Positions 28,763 to 38,059 of a stretch of 64,000 bases of DNA are shown here, piece after piece. Location: contig NZ_JACBZP010000001.1 of assembly GCF_013409065.1 (NCBI RefSeq), positions 2,604,001 through 2,668,000 on the forward strand. Direction: 5' to 3'. The stretch comes from Spelaeicoccus albus (GTDB lineage Bacteria > Actinomycetota > Actinomycetes > Actinomycetales > Brevibacteriaceae). The position numbers and the translations under genes were made by a program. A model generated the notes under the pieces. It ran no database searches and was not told where the DNA came from. It saw only the letters and a program-made list of their open reading frames with translations. How positions within the stretch are numbered: position 1 is the first letter of the stretch; the number at the start of each line of letters is the position of its first letter.

Positions 28763-29538
28763 CGGACGAACTTGTCCCAGCTCGCCCCGGTCAGTACTCG
28801 GGCCGGCGCGGCCCCGGATCGCAGATCGCGAGCAAAGTCGTCGGTGTGCAGCGGTTCGTGGCCGGCGACGCCCAGCAGATTGCCGTAACGGCGTCCGCGT
28901 AATTGAGCGGGCTCGGCGACGGCTGCCGGATGAGCGAAGCGACCGGCCATCCGGCGCAGCTCAGCCTTGGCGGCGGTCAGGGGCGGCCGGTCGGCGATAT
29001 TCGTCAGCAACAGGCCCCCGGGGCGCAGTACACGGGCCGCGTGTGCGAAAAAATCATCGCCGGTGAGCACCTCGGGCGTGCTGTCGCCGACGAAGACGTC
29101 GCGAATTATCAGGTCGAACCGGTCATCGCGGGCGGCAGCGAGCTGTTCGAACGCGTCGCCGACCCGGATCTTCACGAGCGGACTCCGCGGAATATCGAAC
29201 CATTCGCGCACGAGCCGTGCCAGCGCGGCGTCGATCTCGATGGCCAGCTGTCTCGACCCCGGACGGACGTGCTCGACATATCGAGCCATCGAACATCCTG
29301 CCGCTCCCAAATGCAGCACGTGCAGCGGCCGACCGCTCGGGAACGACGCCGCAATGATCTTGCCCATCCAGTCCATGTACTCGAATTCGAGGCGGGACGG
29401 GTCGCCCAACACGACGAACGAACTTTGCACGCCGCCGACCGTCAAACACCACTCGCCGGGAGCGATTTCAATGAGTCGGGCTTCGCCGCTGTCGATGTCG
29501 TACCGGCCGGGGGAGGGGCCGGGCGAACGCGGAGTCAT
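28759..29538 (-). CDS. Spermidine synthase-like SAM-dependent protein
   Basis: This 259-residue Rossmann-fold protein resembles spermidine synthases and the soluble half of fused MFS/spermidine-synthase proteins. Visible features are HVLHLGAAGCSMARYV (SAM-binding loop), LAIEIDAALARLV, and IIRDVFVGDSTPEVL, the active-site region. The GGG(A)GG found in true polyamine synthases is here GAAGC, so substrate and even catalysis are uncertain; many actinobacterial members are unassigned. The start codon has a weak GTTGAGAA upstream. It converges on the MFS gene. Confidence 0.75.
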   Translation of the reverse strand: MTPRSPGPSPGRYDIDSGEARLIEIAPGEWCLTVGGVQSSFVVLGDPSRLEFEYMDWMGKIIAASFPSGRPLHVLHLGAAGCSMARYVEHVRPGSRQLAIEIDAALARLVREWFDIPRSPLVKIRVGDAFEQLAAARDDRFDLIIRDVFVGDSTPEVLTGDDFFAHAARVLRPGGLLLTNIADRPPLTAAKAELRRMAGRFAHPAAVAEPAQLRGRRYGNLLGVAGHEPLHTDDFARDLRSGAAPARVLTGASWDKFVR

Positions 29539-29583
29539 TTCTCAACTGTGCCATAACGCGGTGTCGCGGAACGCGCCTCCCGC

Positions 29584-29640
29584 CGAGTGGCGGCGAACGG
29601 CTGCCAAAATGGCAAAACGCCCGCCATTGGCCGCCACTCG
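29584..29640. repeat. Dispersed palindromic repeat, second site
   Basis: Imperfect inverted repeat with arms 29584-29601 and 29623-29640 beginning CGAGTGGCGGC and ending GCCGCCACTCG. It is the same family as 8139-8278 and 60543-60588 and lies between two divergent genes. Confidence 0.75.
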
Positions 29641-29767
29641 AAGCGGGGTAGCGGCGAGCCCTTCAGTAGCCGAGCCTTGCGTCCACAGGTGCCGTTCAAG
29701 CGCTCTTTCGGCCGAAGTTATCCACAGGGGCTGGGATCGGACCGGTGCGCGCCGCACGCTGAGGTCC

Positions 29768-30910
29768 ATGGAAAACACGACACTGATCACCCTGACCCAT
29801 TCGCGCGACCTCTTGGCCTATGTTCCGCACCGGCTCGGATTCACGCCGCAGCGGAGCCTCGTGCTGATCGGCATGCGCCGAGCGCAGTCGGCAACGCGGC
29901 TCGGACTGATGGTCCGCTGCGATTTGCCCCGCGCCTGGCTCGATGCACCGGATACGACCATGGCCCGGCGAATGGTCGAGAACCTGCTGGCCGACAGGTC
30001 GGTGAACGCCGTGGCAGTAGTGCTCTATCTCGACGTGCCGAAGGATATCGACCTTCCGCAGGACGCCGACGCCGCCGATTTCGGATCGGCCGGCCCGGAG
30101 CCGAGCGCCGCCTCGGCCATCCGGCGTGCCGTGGTCTCGATCGGGCTCGAACTCGTCGACGAGCTATGGGTGGCAGGCGACCGATGGCGGTCGTACGCGT
30201 GCGGCGACGTCGAATGCTGTCCCGGATCCGGCTGGCCGACCACCGAAATCGAATCGTCCACGGTTGGTGCCGAACTGGTGCTGGCAGGCAGCAGCCCCGC
30301 CGACAGCGTGGACTCCTTGACCGCTCTGCCCGTGATCGACGCCGCCAGCCGTGACGGCGTCCGGCGGGCCCTTGGCCTGGCCGCCGACCGGCACGCGACG
30401 GACGTCGACAACGGTCGACTGCTGACGTGGCGCCGCCGACAACTGGACACGTGGCGGCGCGCGTTCCGGGCCAAAGCCGCGCCCGTCGGCCCCGAGCGGA
30501 CGGGGCGTCTCATCGTTGCCTTGTCGGACGCCCGGCTGCGGGATGCCGTGATGGTCGACGTTCTCGGGCTGACGAAGGCATCCGGCATGCTCCTTGGACC
30601 GCAGGAGCCCGCGGACGACGATGCCGGGCTCCGTCGGGTGGCAGGGCTCGGAGACCGGGAGCCGGATCCGGACCGGTTGGCCACGGCGTCGCGTCTGCTG
30701 CGTCATCTGGCCGCCGCCTCCGACGGAGCCTGGCAAGCGGCTCCGTTGACGCTGTTGGCGTGGATCGAATGGTGCCGCGGCCAGAGTTCGACTGCCGGGA
30801 GATACCTCGACCGGGCGCTGAGCGCCGACCCCGAGCACAGGCTAGCCAGGCTGATGACGGGGTTCGTCGACAACGGGCTGTTGCCGACGTGGGTCACGCG
30901 GCCGCGGTAG
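29768..30910 (+). CDS. DUF4192 family protein
   Basis: The 380-residue protein starts with the family hallmark LITLTHSRDLLAYVPHRLGFTPQRSLVLIG and has the central VAGDRWRSYACGDVECCPGSGWP segment. The C-terminal part (about residues 300-375) looks helical and TPR-like (WIEWCRGQSSTAGRYLDRALSADPEHRLARLM). DUF4192 is an actinobacterial family with no established function. I chose ATG at 29768 because the hallmark begins within five residues and GAGG lies just upstream; the open frame extends much further but without conservation. A consensus DnaA box lies 41 bases before the start. Confidence 0.85.
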   Translation: MENTTLITLTHSRDLLAYVPHRLGFTPQRSLVLIGMRRAQSATRLGLMVRCDLPRAWLDAPDTTMARRMVENLLADRSVNAVAVVLYLDVPKDIDLPQDADAADFGSAGPEPSAASAIRRAVVSIGLELVDELWVAGDRWRSYACGDVECCPGSGWPTTEIESSTVGAELVLAGSSPADSVDSLTALPVIDAASRDGVRRALGLAADRHATDVDNGRLLTWRRRQLDTWRRAFRAKAAPVGPERTGRLIVALSDARLRDAVMVDVLGLTKASGMLLGPQEPADDDAGLRRVAGLGDREPDPDRLATASRLLRHLAAASDGAWQAAPLTLLAWIEWCRGQSSTAGRYLDRALSADPEHRLARLMTGFVDNGLLPTWVTRPR

Positions 30911-30934
30911 CGTGCCCGGGACGGTTTCGGCTGC

Positions 30935-30960
30935 CGGTGTCGTTGAACGGTGTCGTTGAA
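30935..30960. repeat. 13-bp tandem duplication
   Basis: CGGTGTCGTTGAA is repeated exactly twice head to tail between DUF4192 and the stress-protein gene. This is probably a slippage duplication. Confidence 0.8.
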
Positions 30961-31061
30961 CGGGGCGGGTTCGCGGGGCGGGTAGACAGGGGACACTGGA
31001 AAAGTCGCGCCCGACAAGGCAGCATGGAGCAGGCAGGAAAACCGGTCAGCGGGAGGTAGAT

Positions 31062-31430
31062 GTGTCAATCGTCGTCGGCTATTTGGCGACCCCGGAGGGC
31101 GAAGCGGCCCTCCAGTACGCCGTCCGCGAGGCCAATCAGCGCAGCAGCGACCTGACGATAGTGCCGACCGGGGAGTCGACCGAGTTCCCGACCGCCGATC
31201 ATCTCGAACTGCTCGGCGGCTTGGACTATGAGATCACCGGGCCCCCGCCGGACGGCGACGCGGCGGAACTGATGATCGACACTGCTGCGCAGCGCGGCGC
31301 GGAAATGATCATCATCGGGCTGCGCAAGCGCAACCCCGTCGGCAAATTGATCCTCGGGTCCAACGCGCAGCGGATCTTGCTCGACGCCGGTTGTCCCGTT
31401 CTGACAGTCAAACCCGACACTGCCGACTGA
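31062..31430 (+). CDS. Universal stress protein (UspA) family, short form
   Basis: This 122-residue Usp-fold protein begins SIVVGYLATPEGEAALQYAV and ends with NPVGKLILGSNAQRILLDAGCPVLTVKP, the nucleotide-binding G-x-(S/T) region. It is shorter than the usual 140-150 residues because the loop between strand 1 and strand 2 is trimmed. The ATP-binding Gly pattern is only partly kept, so ATP binding is uncertain. GTG start with GGGAGG eight bases upstream. sigA follows after 189 bases. Confidence 0.82.
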   Translation: MSIVVGYLATPEGEAALQYAVREANQRSSDLTIVPTGESTEFPTADHLELLGGLDYEITGPPPDGDAAELMIDTAAQRGAEMIIIGLRKRNPVGKLILGSNAQRILLDAGCPVLTVKPDTAD

Positions 31431-31468
31431 ACCGGCCGCGGAGCCGGTGCGTGCTGATTTCCGGTTGC

Positions 31469-31496
31469 GGGAAGAAACGTGACACAATAAAGCGTT
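31469..31496 (+). promoter_or_regulatory. Possible SigH/SigR-type promoter upstream of sigA
   Basis: GGGAAGA is followed after 17 bases by CGTT, close to the GGAAT-N16-18-GTT pattern of the redox ECF sigma SigR/SigH. It lies about 124 bases before the sigA ATG. One consensus position (G for T/C) differs. Confidence 0.3.
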
Positions 31497-31619
31497 GACC
31501 CAGTCAGGACCCGTGCTAGTGAGAATCGGCGAGATTTTCCTCACACACTTGACATGGGTCTTAGTGATGTGAAGAAACAATCACTTGACCACTGGAATCT
31601 CGCCGCAGTTAAGGGGTGT

Positions 31620-32954
31620 ATGTCGGTGCCGGAATCGTCCAAGGCAAGCGCCGCTGCAAAAACCGGAAGCTCTCGAGGTGCTACGACGAAGGGTACGGCT
31701 ACGAAAACGTCGGCAACCAAGGTAAAGGCAAAGAAGGTCGCAAAGCCGGCCGCACAGGTGGACGAGACGACCGATATCGACGAGGGCGCCGCACAGGCCG
31801 CCCCCAAGAAGACCGCTGCCAAAAAGGCGGCGCCGAAGAAGGCGGCAGCAACGCCGGCCAAGCGTAAGGCGAAAGCGAAGGACGACGACCTCATGCCCAC
31901 GGAGGTCGACGAGGCCGCCGAGGAAGAGGCCGAAGAGGTCGAACACGTCGAGCCGGAGGCAAAGAAGGCCGCCGAGCAGGCCGGCGGGTTCGTCTACTCG
32001 CCGTCCGACGAAGGCGATGCTCCGGCCCAGCAGGTGATCTCGGCCGGAGCGACGGCCGATCCGGTGAAGGATTATCTCAAGCAGATCGGCAAGGTCGCTC
32101 TCCTCAACGCGGCCGAAGAGGTCGAACTGGCCAAGCGCATCGAAGCCGGCATGTACGCCGAGTCGAAGCTGAACGAGGAGTCGCTGTCGGCCAAGGTGGC
32201 GCGGGAGTACAAATGGATCATCCATGACGGCCGCCGCGCCAAGAACCATTTGCTCGAGGCCAACTTGCGTCTTGTCGTGTCGCTGGCCAAACGCTACACG
32301 GGCCGCGGCATGTTGTTCCTCGACCTGATTCAAGAGGGCAACCTCGGGCTGATTCGTGCCGTCGAGAAATTCGACTACACGAAGGGGTTCAAGTTCTCCA
32401 CGTACGCCACCTGGTGGATTCGCCAAGCCATCACCAGGGCGATGGCCGATCAGGCTCGGACCATCCGCATCCCGGTGCACATGGTCGAAGTGATCAACAA
32501 ACTGGCGCGTGTGCAGCGTCAGATGTTGCAGGATCTGGGCCGCGAGCCGACTCCGGAAGAACTCGCCAAGGAACTCGACATGACGCCGGAAAAGGTTGTC
32601 GAGGTGCAAAAGTACGGCCGTGAGCCGATCTCGCTGCACACGCCGCTGGGCGAAGACGGCGACTCGGAATTCGGCGACCTGATCGAGGATTCGGAAGCAG
32701 TAGTGCCGGCGGACTCGGTCAGCTTCACGCTGCTGCAGGAACAGCTGCACTCGGTGCTTGACACGCTCAGTGAACGCGAAGCCGGTGTCGTGTCGATGCG
32801 GTTCGGTCTCAGCGACGGCCAGCCCAAGACGCTCGACGAGATCGGGAAGGTCTACGGCGTCACGCGCGAGCGGATCCGGCAGATAGAGTCCAAGACCATG
32901 TCGAAACTGCGGCACCCGTCGCGTTCGCAGGTGTTGCGCGACTACCTGGACTGA
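31620..32954 (+). CDS. sigA: RNA polymerase primary sigma factor
   Basis: The housekeeping sigma factor (RpoD/HrdB/SigA), 444 residues. The first about 130 residues form a Lys/Ala- and then Glu-rich low-complexity extension ([15 protein letters not shown]) typical of Actinobacteria. Then come region 1.2 ([13 protein letters not shown]), region 2 with the -10 reading helix ([21 protein letters not shown]), region 3 and region 4.2 ([20 protein letters not shown]). ATG at 31620 follows AAGGGG; an upstream in-frame ATG at 31554 has no ribosome site. The 189-base leader contains three TTGAC motifs. Confidence 0.97.
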   Translation: MSVPESSKASAAAKTGSSRGATTKGTATKTSATKVKAKKVAKPAAQVDETTDIDEGAAQAAPKKTAAKKAAPKKAAATPAKRKAKAKDDDLMPTEVDEAAEEEAEEVEHVEPEAKKAAEQAGGFVYSPSDEGDAPAQQVISAGATADPVKDYLKQIGKVALLNAAEEVELAKRIEAGMYAESKLNEESLSAKVAREYKWIIHDGRRAKNHLLEANLRLVVSLAKRYTGRGMLFLDLIQEGNLGLIRAVEKFDYTKGFKFSTYATWWIRQAITRAMADQARTIRIPVHMVEVINKLARVQRQMLQDLGREPTPEELAKELDMTPEKVVEVQKYGREPISLHTPLGEDGDSEFGDLIEDSEAVVPADSVSFTLLQEQLHSVLDTLSEREAGVVSMRFGLSDGQPKTLDEIGKVYGVTRERIRQIESKTMSKLRHPSRSQVLRDYLD

Positions 32955-33017
32955 TCCCGGCACCCGTACGGCGCCCCGCCCCATTTAATTCGGGGGACAG
33001 GAGGCGCCCACGGGTCC

Positions 33018-33023
33018 TAGCGT
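33018..33023 (+). promoter_or_regulatory. -10 element, leaderless double-GNAT promoter
   Basis: TAGCGT lies six bases before the ATG at 33030. Confidence 0.45.
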
Positions 33024-33029
33024 GGGAGC

Positions 33030-34019
33030 ATGACGGACTCCCTCACCTGGCGCGCGCTGACCGTTGCCGACGCGCCCGCGCTTTTGTCGCTGCTGAAGCG
33101 CGTCGAAGTGTATGACGCCGATCAAGAACGCATCACCGACGACGAGTTGCGCAGGTCGTTGGCGATGCCGTGGATCGATCTGACGCGCGATTCGCTTGTC
33201 GGACTCGACCGGGACGGCAACCCGGTGGCCGGCGGACTTGTCACAAGCCGTCCGGGGGCGAAGACCCGCGTGCGGATCCAGCTGATGGGGTGCGTGGCGC
33301 CCGAGTATCGGAATCGCGGCTTGGGCCGCCGGCTGCTCGAGTGGCAACTGGACAGGGGGCGCGGAAAGCTCGCCGAGATCCGCGCAGGCTCGCCGCATGC
33401 CGCAAGCCTGCCGGCAGCCCTGAGCTGTTACGCCATGGCAGCGCAAACCGACAAGGCACAGTTGTACCGGCATGCCGGGCTAACGCCGGTGCGTTATTTC
33501 GCCAGCATGCGCCGGCGGGTGCGCGACGAGCCTTGCTCTTCGGCACTGCCGGCCGGTGTCACGCTCGAACCGTGGACGGATGGGCTGTCCGAAGAGGTCC
33601 GGACCGTGCACAACGAAGTATTTGCCGACCATTGGGGATCGCAGCCGCACGACCGCGCGAGTTGGCGGAAGGGGTTCATCGACGGCGAAGCGTTCCGGCC
33701 CGAGTTGAGCGTCGTCGCCGTCGGCCCGGATGGCACGGTCATCGGGTATGCGCTGAATTCCGAATATGTGCAGGATTGGGAAGAGCAAGGGTATTCGGAA
33801 GGGTACACCGATCTGCTCGGCGTGGTGGCACAGTGGCGGGGAAAAGGAGTCGCGTCGGCACTGCTGGCCGAGACGGCGCGCCTGTGCGTTCGCCGCGGTC
33901 ATCCGTACGTCGCGCTCGATGTGGACACCGCCAGTCCGACGGGGGCCGATCGCCTTTACGCGTCGATGGGGTACGCGCCGACGCATACGTCCGTGTGTTT
34001 CGAACTTGATCCGGATTGA
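33030..34019 (+). CDS. Tandem-GNAT acetyltransferase
   Basis: The 329-residue protein has two GNAT domains. The N-terminal one (about residues 1-155) keeps VAPEYRNRGLGRRLLEWQL; the C-terminal one (about 175-325) keeps DLLGVVAQWRGKGVASALLAETA. The tandem layout is that of mycothiol synthase MshD and its paralogues. Both acetyl-CoA loops look intact, whereas in MshD only the C-terminal domain is catalytic. It could be MshD-like, but adjacent genes give no support and other tandem-GNAT families exist. Leaderless start. Confidence 0.8.
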   Translation: MTDSLTWRALTVADAPALLSLLKRVEVYDADQERITDDELRRSLAMPWIDLTRDSLVGLDRDGNPVAGGLVTSRPGAKTRVRIQLMGCVAPEYRNRGLGRRLLEWQLDRGRGKLAEIRAGSPHAASLPAALSCYAMAAQTDKAQLYRHAGLTPVRYFASMRRRVRDEPCSSALPAGVTLEPWTDGLSEEVRTVHNEVFADHWGSQPHDRASWRKGFIDGEAFRPELSVVAVGPDGTVIGYALNSEYVQDWEEQGYSEGYTDLLGVVAQWRGKGVASALLAETARLCVRRGHPYVALDVDTASPTGADRLYASMGYAPTHTSVCFELDPD

Positions 34020-34055
34020 CCGCGATTCACCAATGCGGCGGCGACGCACAGACGA

Positions 34056-34084
34056 GAAGGGCCGGGGCAGCGCCCCGGCCCTTC
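34056..34084. terminator. Bidirectional terminator hairpin
   Basis: A perfect 13-base-pair stem (34056-34068 and 34072-34084) with a three-base loop lies between the convergent GNAT and DUF7455 genes. The stem ends in GAA/TTC; the T-run is short. Confidence 0.75.
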
Positions 34085-34098
34085 GGCAGTGGAGGGTG

Positions 34099-34314
34099 TT
34101 ACTCGCCTGAGCCGGCGGTTTCTTCCAGCCGAGCCGTCTCGTCGTGGATCCGCAATGCAGCGGGCTTCAACGCTTCCAGGTGCTCGTTCGAGTGGTGCCG
34201 GCAAAAGAACAAGTCGCCGGAGTTCAATTCGACCCTGACGTAGGCCTGCGCTCCACAGCGATCACAACGATCGGCGGCGGTCATCGAATCGGGGGCCTGG
34301 GTGCCAACTGTCAT
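34099..34314 (-). CDS. DUF7455 small zinc-ribbon-like protein
   Basis: This 71-residue protein has CDRCGAQAYV near residue 17 and FFCRHHSNEH near residue 37. A CxxC pair plus C-x-H-H suggests one bound zinc. This family is conserved in Actinobacteria beside sigA/parE and has no known function. AAAGGCAGGA before the ATG is a good ribosome site. It is divergent from parE across 233 bases. Confidence 0.85.
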   Translation of the reverse strand: MTVGTQAPDSMTAADRCDRCGAQAYVRVELNSGDLFFCRHHSNEHLEALKPAALRIHDETARLEETAGSGE

Positions 34315-34350
34315 TGTTCCTGCCTTTCCAAGACTTAGGTCCGTATACCC

Positions 34351-34379
34351 TTGATAACACGGAGCACATTGAATTTATG
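34351..34379 (+). promoter_or_regulatory. Candidate sigma-A promoter for parE
   Basis: TTGATA (34351-34356), a 17-base spacer, then TTTATG (34374-34379). This predicts a leader of about 160 bases before the GTG at 34548. Confidence 0.4.
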
Positions 34380-34547
34380 CGCCAAAGTCCGGCGGTTCGC
34401 CCAGCGCGTATTTTCGTCCGAGTCCAGCGGCCGCGCCATCGGTTGCGGGTGTCGCGTCCGGCCCAACGCGTCTCCGCCTACGCGGCGAGCCTGGAAGCGC
34501 CCGTGGGCACGGCCAAGTAATGTTGAGCGCAGGAGGACTATCTGACT

Positions 34548-36671
34548 GTGACAACGAAACAATCCACCCGGGAAGAACTGCGTGCGGCGGCGGCCGGCGG
34601 CTATACCGCTCGGCATTTGTCGGTGCTCGAAGGACTCGAGGCGGTGCGCAAGCGCCCCGGCATGTACGTCGGCACCACCGATTCGCGCGGGCTCATGCAC
34701 TGCTTGTGGGAGATTCTCGACAACTCCGTCGATGAAGCACTTGGTGGCTTTTGCTCCCGGATCGAGGTCGTTCTACACGCCGACGGGTCGGTGGAAGTCA
34801 CCGACGACGGGCGCGGAATCCCCGTGGACTCCGAACCGCGGACAGGTTTGAACGGTGTCGAAGTCGTCTTCACGAAATTGCACGCCGGCGGGAAATTCGG
34901 CGGCGGCTCGTATCAAGCGTCGGGCGGCCTGCACGGTGTCGGCGCCAGCGTCGTGAATGCCTTGTCCGCGCGCCTGGACGCCGAAGTCACCCGGTCGGGC
35001 AAGATCCACCGGATGACGTTCCGCCGCGGCGAGCCCGGTACTTTCGACGACAAGTCGGGGCCCTCACCCGACTCGGACTTCACACCGTTCGTCAACGGAT
35101 CGCAGCTGGAAATCGTCGGAAAGGCGAAGCGAGGCGTCACGGGGAGCCGGGTGCGCTACTGGGCCGACGAACAGATTTTCCTTGCCGAAGCGCAGTTCTC
35201 GTACAGCGAGCTCGTGGCCCGTGCCCGGCAGACCGCGTTCCTGGTCCCGGGACTCACCATCACCATCCGCGACGGGCGCGTCCGGGGCAGCGAGAACGAA
35301 GAAACTTTCATGTTCGACGGCGGACTCAGCGAGTTCGTCGACTATCTCGCCGTCGATCCGGCAGTGACGGATGTGTGGCGGCTACAAGGGTCGGGGGAGT
35401 ACACCGAAACGGTTCCCGTCCTGGACGATCGCGGCCACATGGTGTCCACCGAGGTCTCGCGCACCGCCGAGGTCGATGTGGCACTTCGGTGGGGCACCGG
35501 CTACGACACCCGCGTGGCGAGCTTCGTCAACATCGTGGCCACCCCGAAGGGCGGAACGCACCTGTCCGGTTTCGAACAGGCGTTGCTCAAATCGTGCCGC
35601 AAGGTCATCGAATCGAATTCCCGCCGGTTGAAGGTCGGCAACGATCAGATCGAGAAGGACGACGTGCTGGCGGGGCTGACGGCAGTCGTCACGGTGCGCC
35701 TGGCCGAGCCGCAGTTCGAAGGGCAGACGAAGGAAGTGCTCGGCACCAAGGCGGCGCGCGGCATTGTGTCAAAAGTAGTCTCCGGCGAGTTGGAAGCACA
35801 CCTGACGTCGAACAAGCGACAGGACAAGCAACAGTCCCAGATGCTTCAGGAAAAGATCGTGTCCGAGATGAAATCGCGCATCTCGGCACGCATGCACAAG
35901 GAGACGCAGCGCCGTAAATCCGCTCTCGAATCGTCGTCCCTGCCGTCCAAGCTCTACGACTGCCGCAAGGGCGAGGTCGACAATTCCGAATTGTTCATCG
36001 TCGAAGGCGATTCGGCGATGGGCACCGCGAAGAAGGCGCGGAACTCCGAACATCAGGCGCTGCTGCCGATCCGCGGAAAGATCTTGAACGTGCAGAAGGC
36101 CTCGATCGCGGACATGCTCTCGAACGCGGAATGCGCCTCGATCATCCAGGTCATCGGCGCCGGGTCCGGTCGCAGTTTCGACCTGTCGGCGGCCCGCTAC
36201 GGCAAGATCGTCATCATGACCGATGCGGACGTCGACGGCGCACATATTCGTACGCTGCTGCTGACCTTGTTCTTCCGGTACATGCGCCCCATGGTCGAAG
36301 CCGGCCGAGTCTACGCAGCAGTCCCGCCGTTGCACCGGATCGAAGTGATCCATCCCGGGTCGAAGGGCAACGAGTACGTGTACACGCATTCGGAAGCCGA
36401 ACTGAACGCGGTGCTGGCCGGGCTGGCGAAAACGAAGAAGCGTTACAAGGAGCCGATTCAGCGGTACAAGGGTCTGGGTGAGATGGACGCCGACCAACTC
36501 GCCGAAACGACCATGGATCCGTCGCACCGCACGCTGCGCCGGGTCAACATGGCCGACTTCGCCGGTGCCGAGGGCACTTTCGAATTGCTGATGGGCGCAA
36601 ACGTGGCCCCGCGCAAGGATTTCATCATAGCGGGCGCCGCCGAGCTCGACCCGGAGCGCATCGACGCGTAG
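34548..36671 (+). CDS. parE: DNA topoisomerase IV subunit B (GyrB/ParE family)
   Basis: This 707-residue type IIA topoisomerase ATPase subunit has the GHKL ATPase domain (EGLEAVRKRPGMYVG, EILDNSVDEALGG, VTDDGRGIPV, ASGGLHGVGASVVNALS), the transducer domain, and a TOPRIM domain with VEGDSAMGTAKKARN and MTDADVDGAHIRTLLLTL. Position beside sigA and DUF7455, away from dnaA-recF, indicates the second actinobacterial GyrB-like protein, usually annotated as ParE. No parC is in the window. GTG start with a strong AGGAGGA. Confidence 0.92.
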   Translation: MTTKQSTREELRAAAAGGYTARHLSVLEGLEAVRKRPGMYVGTTDSRGLMHCLWEILDNSVDEALGGFCSRIEVVLHADGSVEVTDDGRGIPVDSEPRTGLNGVEVVFTKLHAGGKFGGGSYQASGGLHGVGASVVNALSARLDAEVTRSGKIHRMTFRRGEPGTFDDKSGPSPDSDFTPFVNGSQLEIVGKAKRGVTGSRVRYWADEQIFLAEAQFSYSELVARARQTAFLVPGLTITIRDGRVRGSENEETFMFDGGLSEFVDYLAVDPAVTDVWRLQGSGEYTETVPVLDDRGHMVSTEVSRTAEVDVALRWGTGYDTRVASFVNIVATPKGGTHLSGFEQALLKSCRKVIESNSRRLKVGNDQIEKDDVLAGLTAVVTVRLAEPQFEGQTKEVLGTKAARGIVSKVVSGELEAHLTSNKRQDKQQSQMLQEKIVSEMKSRISARMHKETQRRKSALESSSLPSKLYDCRKGEVDNSELFIVEGDSAMGTAKKARNSEHQALLPIRGKILNVQKASIADMLSNAECASIIQVIGAGSGRSFDLSAARYGKIVIMTDADVDGAHIRTLLLTLFFRYMRPMVEAGRVYAAVPPLHRIEVIHPGSKGNEYVYTHSEAELNAVLAGLAKTKKRYKEPIQRYKGLGEMDADQLAETTMDPSHRTLRRVNMADFAGAEGTFELLMGANVAPRKDFIIAGAAELDPERIDA

Positions 36672-36691
36672 CGGCTCGTCCGATGAGCCGC
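36671..36691. terminator. Stem-loop between convergent parE and M56 genes
   Basis: GCGGCTC pairs with GAGCCGC around a seven-base loop, starting at the last base of the parE stop. There is no T-run, so termination strength is uncertain. Confidence 0.4.
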
Positions 36692-36699
36692 GGACCCGC

Positions 36700-37626
36700 T
36701 CAGGGGAAGAACGGCACAATCAACGACACTGTCGGCACGGCAAGCAACGCCAGCGCACCCAGGACGACGACGGCGCGGTTCCACGCGGCAAGGCGCCGCG
36801 GCGGGCTCGTCAAGCGCTGGATGCGCAGCTCCGTGGCCGTGGACGCCAACGCGAACCCGCCGGCCGGAGGCTCGCTCCGACCCACCAGTGCAATTGCCGA
36901 CGCCAGCACCTCGGGGCGCACCGTTCGTATCGCGGTATCGTCGGCAAGCATCTCCACGAGCGTCGAAATGCTTTGATGAGCGACCGTGGCCGCGCGGAGC
37001 CAGGGCAGTGCCCGGTGCCACGAGACGAACGGCAGGATGACCAGATCGTGCCGCCATTCCAGATGGGCCCGTTCGTGCGCGATGACTGCTTCGAGTTCCG
37101 GCTTGCTGAGCAGATCGATGATCCCGGCCGATAACACCATGGTGTTGCGGGGGCCCGGCAGACAATAGGCGACCGGAGCGGTGTGGTCGAGCAGCCTGGC
37201 CTCGGGATGGTCGACCGACGGGCGTGACAAGATGTCGAGAAGCTGACGGTGTCTCCGGCGGTGGCGCACGGTTTGGACGACGCTGAGGATCAGCACGCTG
37301 AGGAGCCGCAGCGCAAGGATGAGAGCTATCGCCAGCGCAATCAGCCGCAACGGGCCGAGATCGGTCAGGAGTCGTCCGTGCCAAATCATGTCGGCAAGTC
37401 GCCCGAGCCCGTCGGGAAAGCGGGTCGAAATGCCCGATACCGCGTAAACGAGTCCGGCACCGATCATGGCCAGACCGCCCGACAGCCCGATGGACTGCCA
37501 CAGTACGAGCGCCGTCAACGGGTCGCGGCCCGCCCAGCGGGCGCGCGCCAAGAGCACCGGCACCGGCCATGCCAGCAGGACAGCGAGAACAGCCAGCATG
37601 ATGCTGGTCTGAGCCATAGGATTCAT
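36700..37626 (-). CDS. M56 family membrane metallopeptidase (BlaR1/MecR1-like antirepressor)
   Basis: The 308-residue integral membrane protein has three N-terminal helices, a cytoplasmic zincin domain with HERAH at 184-188, and further helices at the C-terminus (about residues 285-305). In the BlaR1/MecR1 scheme the peptidase cleaves the BlaI repressor after a signal. Here there is no extracellular penicillin-binding domain, so the signal is not a directly bound beta-lactam. A BlaI-family gene lies 26 bases upstream in the same direction; the pair resembles Rv1845c-Rv1846c of M. tuberculosis. Confidence 0.85.
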   Translation of the reverse strand: MNPMAQTSIMLAVLAVLLAWPVPVLLARARWAGRDPLTALVLWQSIGLSGGLAMIGAGLVYAVSGISTRFPDGLGRLADMIWHGRLLTDLGPLRLIALAIALILALRLLSVLILSVVQTVRHRRRHRQLLDILSRPSVDHPEARLLDHTAPVAYCLPGPRNTMVLSAGIIDLLSKPELEAVIAHERAHLEWRHDLVILPFVSWHRALPWLRAATVAHQSISTLVEMLADDTAIRTVRPEVLASAIALVGRSEPPAGGFALASTATELRIQRLTSPPRRLAAWNRAVVVLGALALLAVPTVSLIVPFFP

Positions 37627-37652
37627 ACTGCTACCTACGGTAGCCGGATTGA

Positions 37653-38030
37653 CTACGCAGTCGGGCCCGGATCGCGGGTTTTCGCAGAGTGGCCGAGCAG
37701 TCGGCGCAGCGTGCTCGTCTCGTCAGTGCTCGCCGCGCCAAGGAAACGAGCAAATACCGCCTCGTGATCGGGAGCCTGACCGAGAACCTCGTGCATGAGT
37801 TCGGCAACGTGATCTTCACGCGACGATGTCGCCCGGTAACGGTGTGGACGGACATCGCGCTGTCGCTGAACAAAATGCTTGGCTTCAAGACGAGACAGCA
37901 CGGTATGAACGGTCGTCAACGCCAGATCGCGGTGGGCGAGCGCTTCACGCAGATCGGTGGCCGACAGCGATGCAGCATTGTTCCAGAGCTCGTCCATGAC
38001 GGCTCTTTCAAGCTCACCGAGGGTTTCCAC
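37653..38030 (-). CDS. blaI: BlaI/MecI/CopY family transcriptional repressor
   Basis: The 125-residue winged-helix repressor shows LGELERAVMDELWNNAASLSATDLREAL, TTVHTVLSRLEAKHFVQRQ (recognition helix) and HRYRATSSREDHVAELM before the dimerisation helices. GTG start with GAGGAGC upstream. It precedes the M56 peptidase and is probably autoregulated: two inverted repeats lie at the likely promoter. No beta-lactamase or PBP gene is next to it, so the regulon lies elsewhere. Confidence 0.9.
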   Translation of the reverse strand: METLGELERAVMDELWNNAASLSATDLREALAHRDLALTTVHTVLSRLEAKHFVQRQRDVRPHRYRATSSREDHVAELMHEVLGQAPDHEAVFARFLGAASTDETSTLRRLLGHSAKTRDPGPTA

Positions 38031-38059
38031 GATTGTTTAGCTCCTCGACTGGGGAGAGG

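Noticed and set aside
31023-31058. Short 11-codon frame just before the universal stress protein gene
   Set aside because: No promoter hexamer at leaderless spacing and no ribosome site; the stress-protein gene has its own good Shine-Dalgarno sequence.
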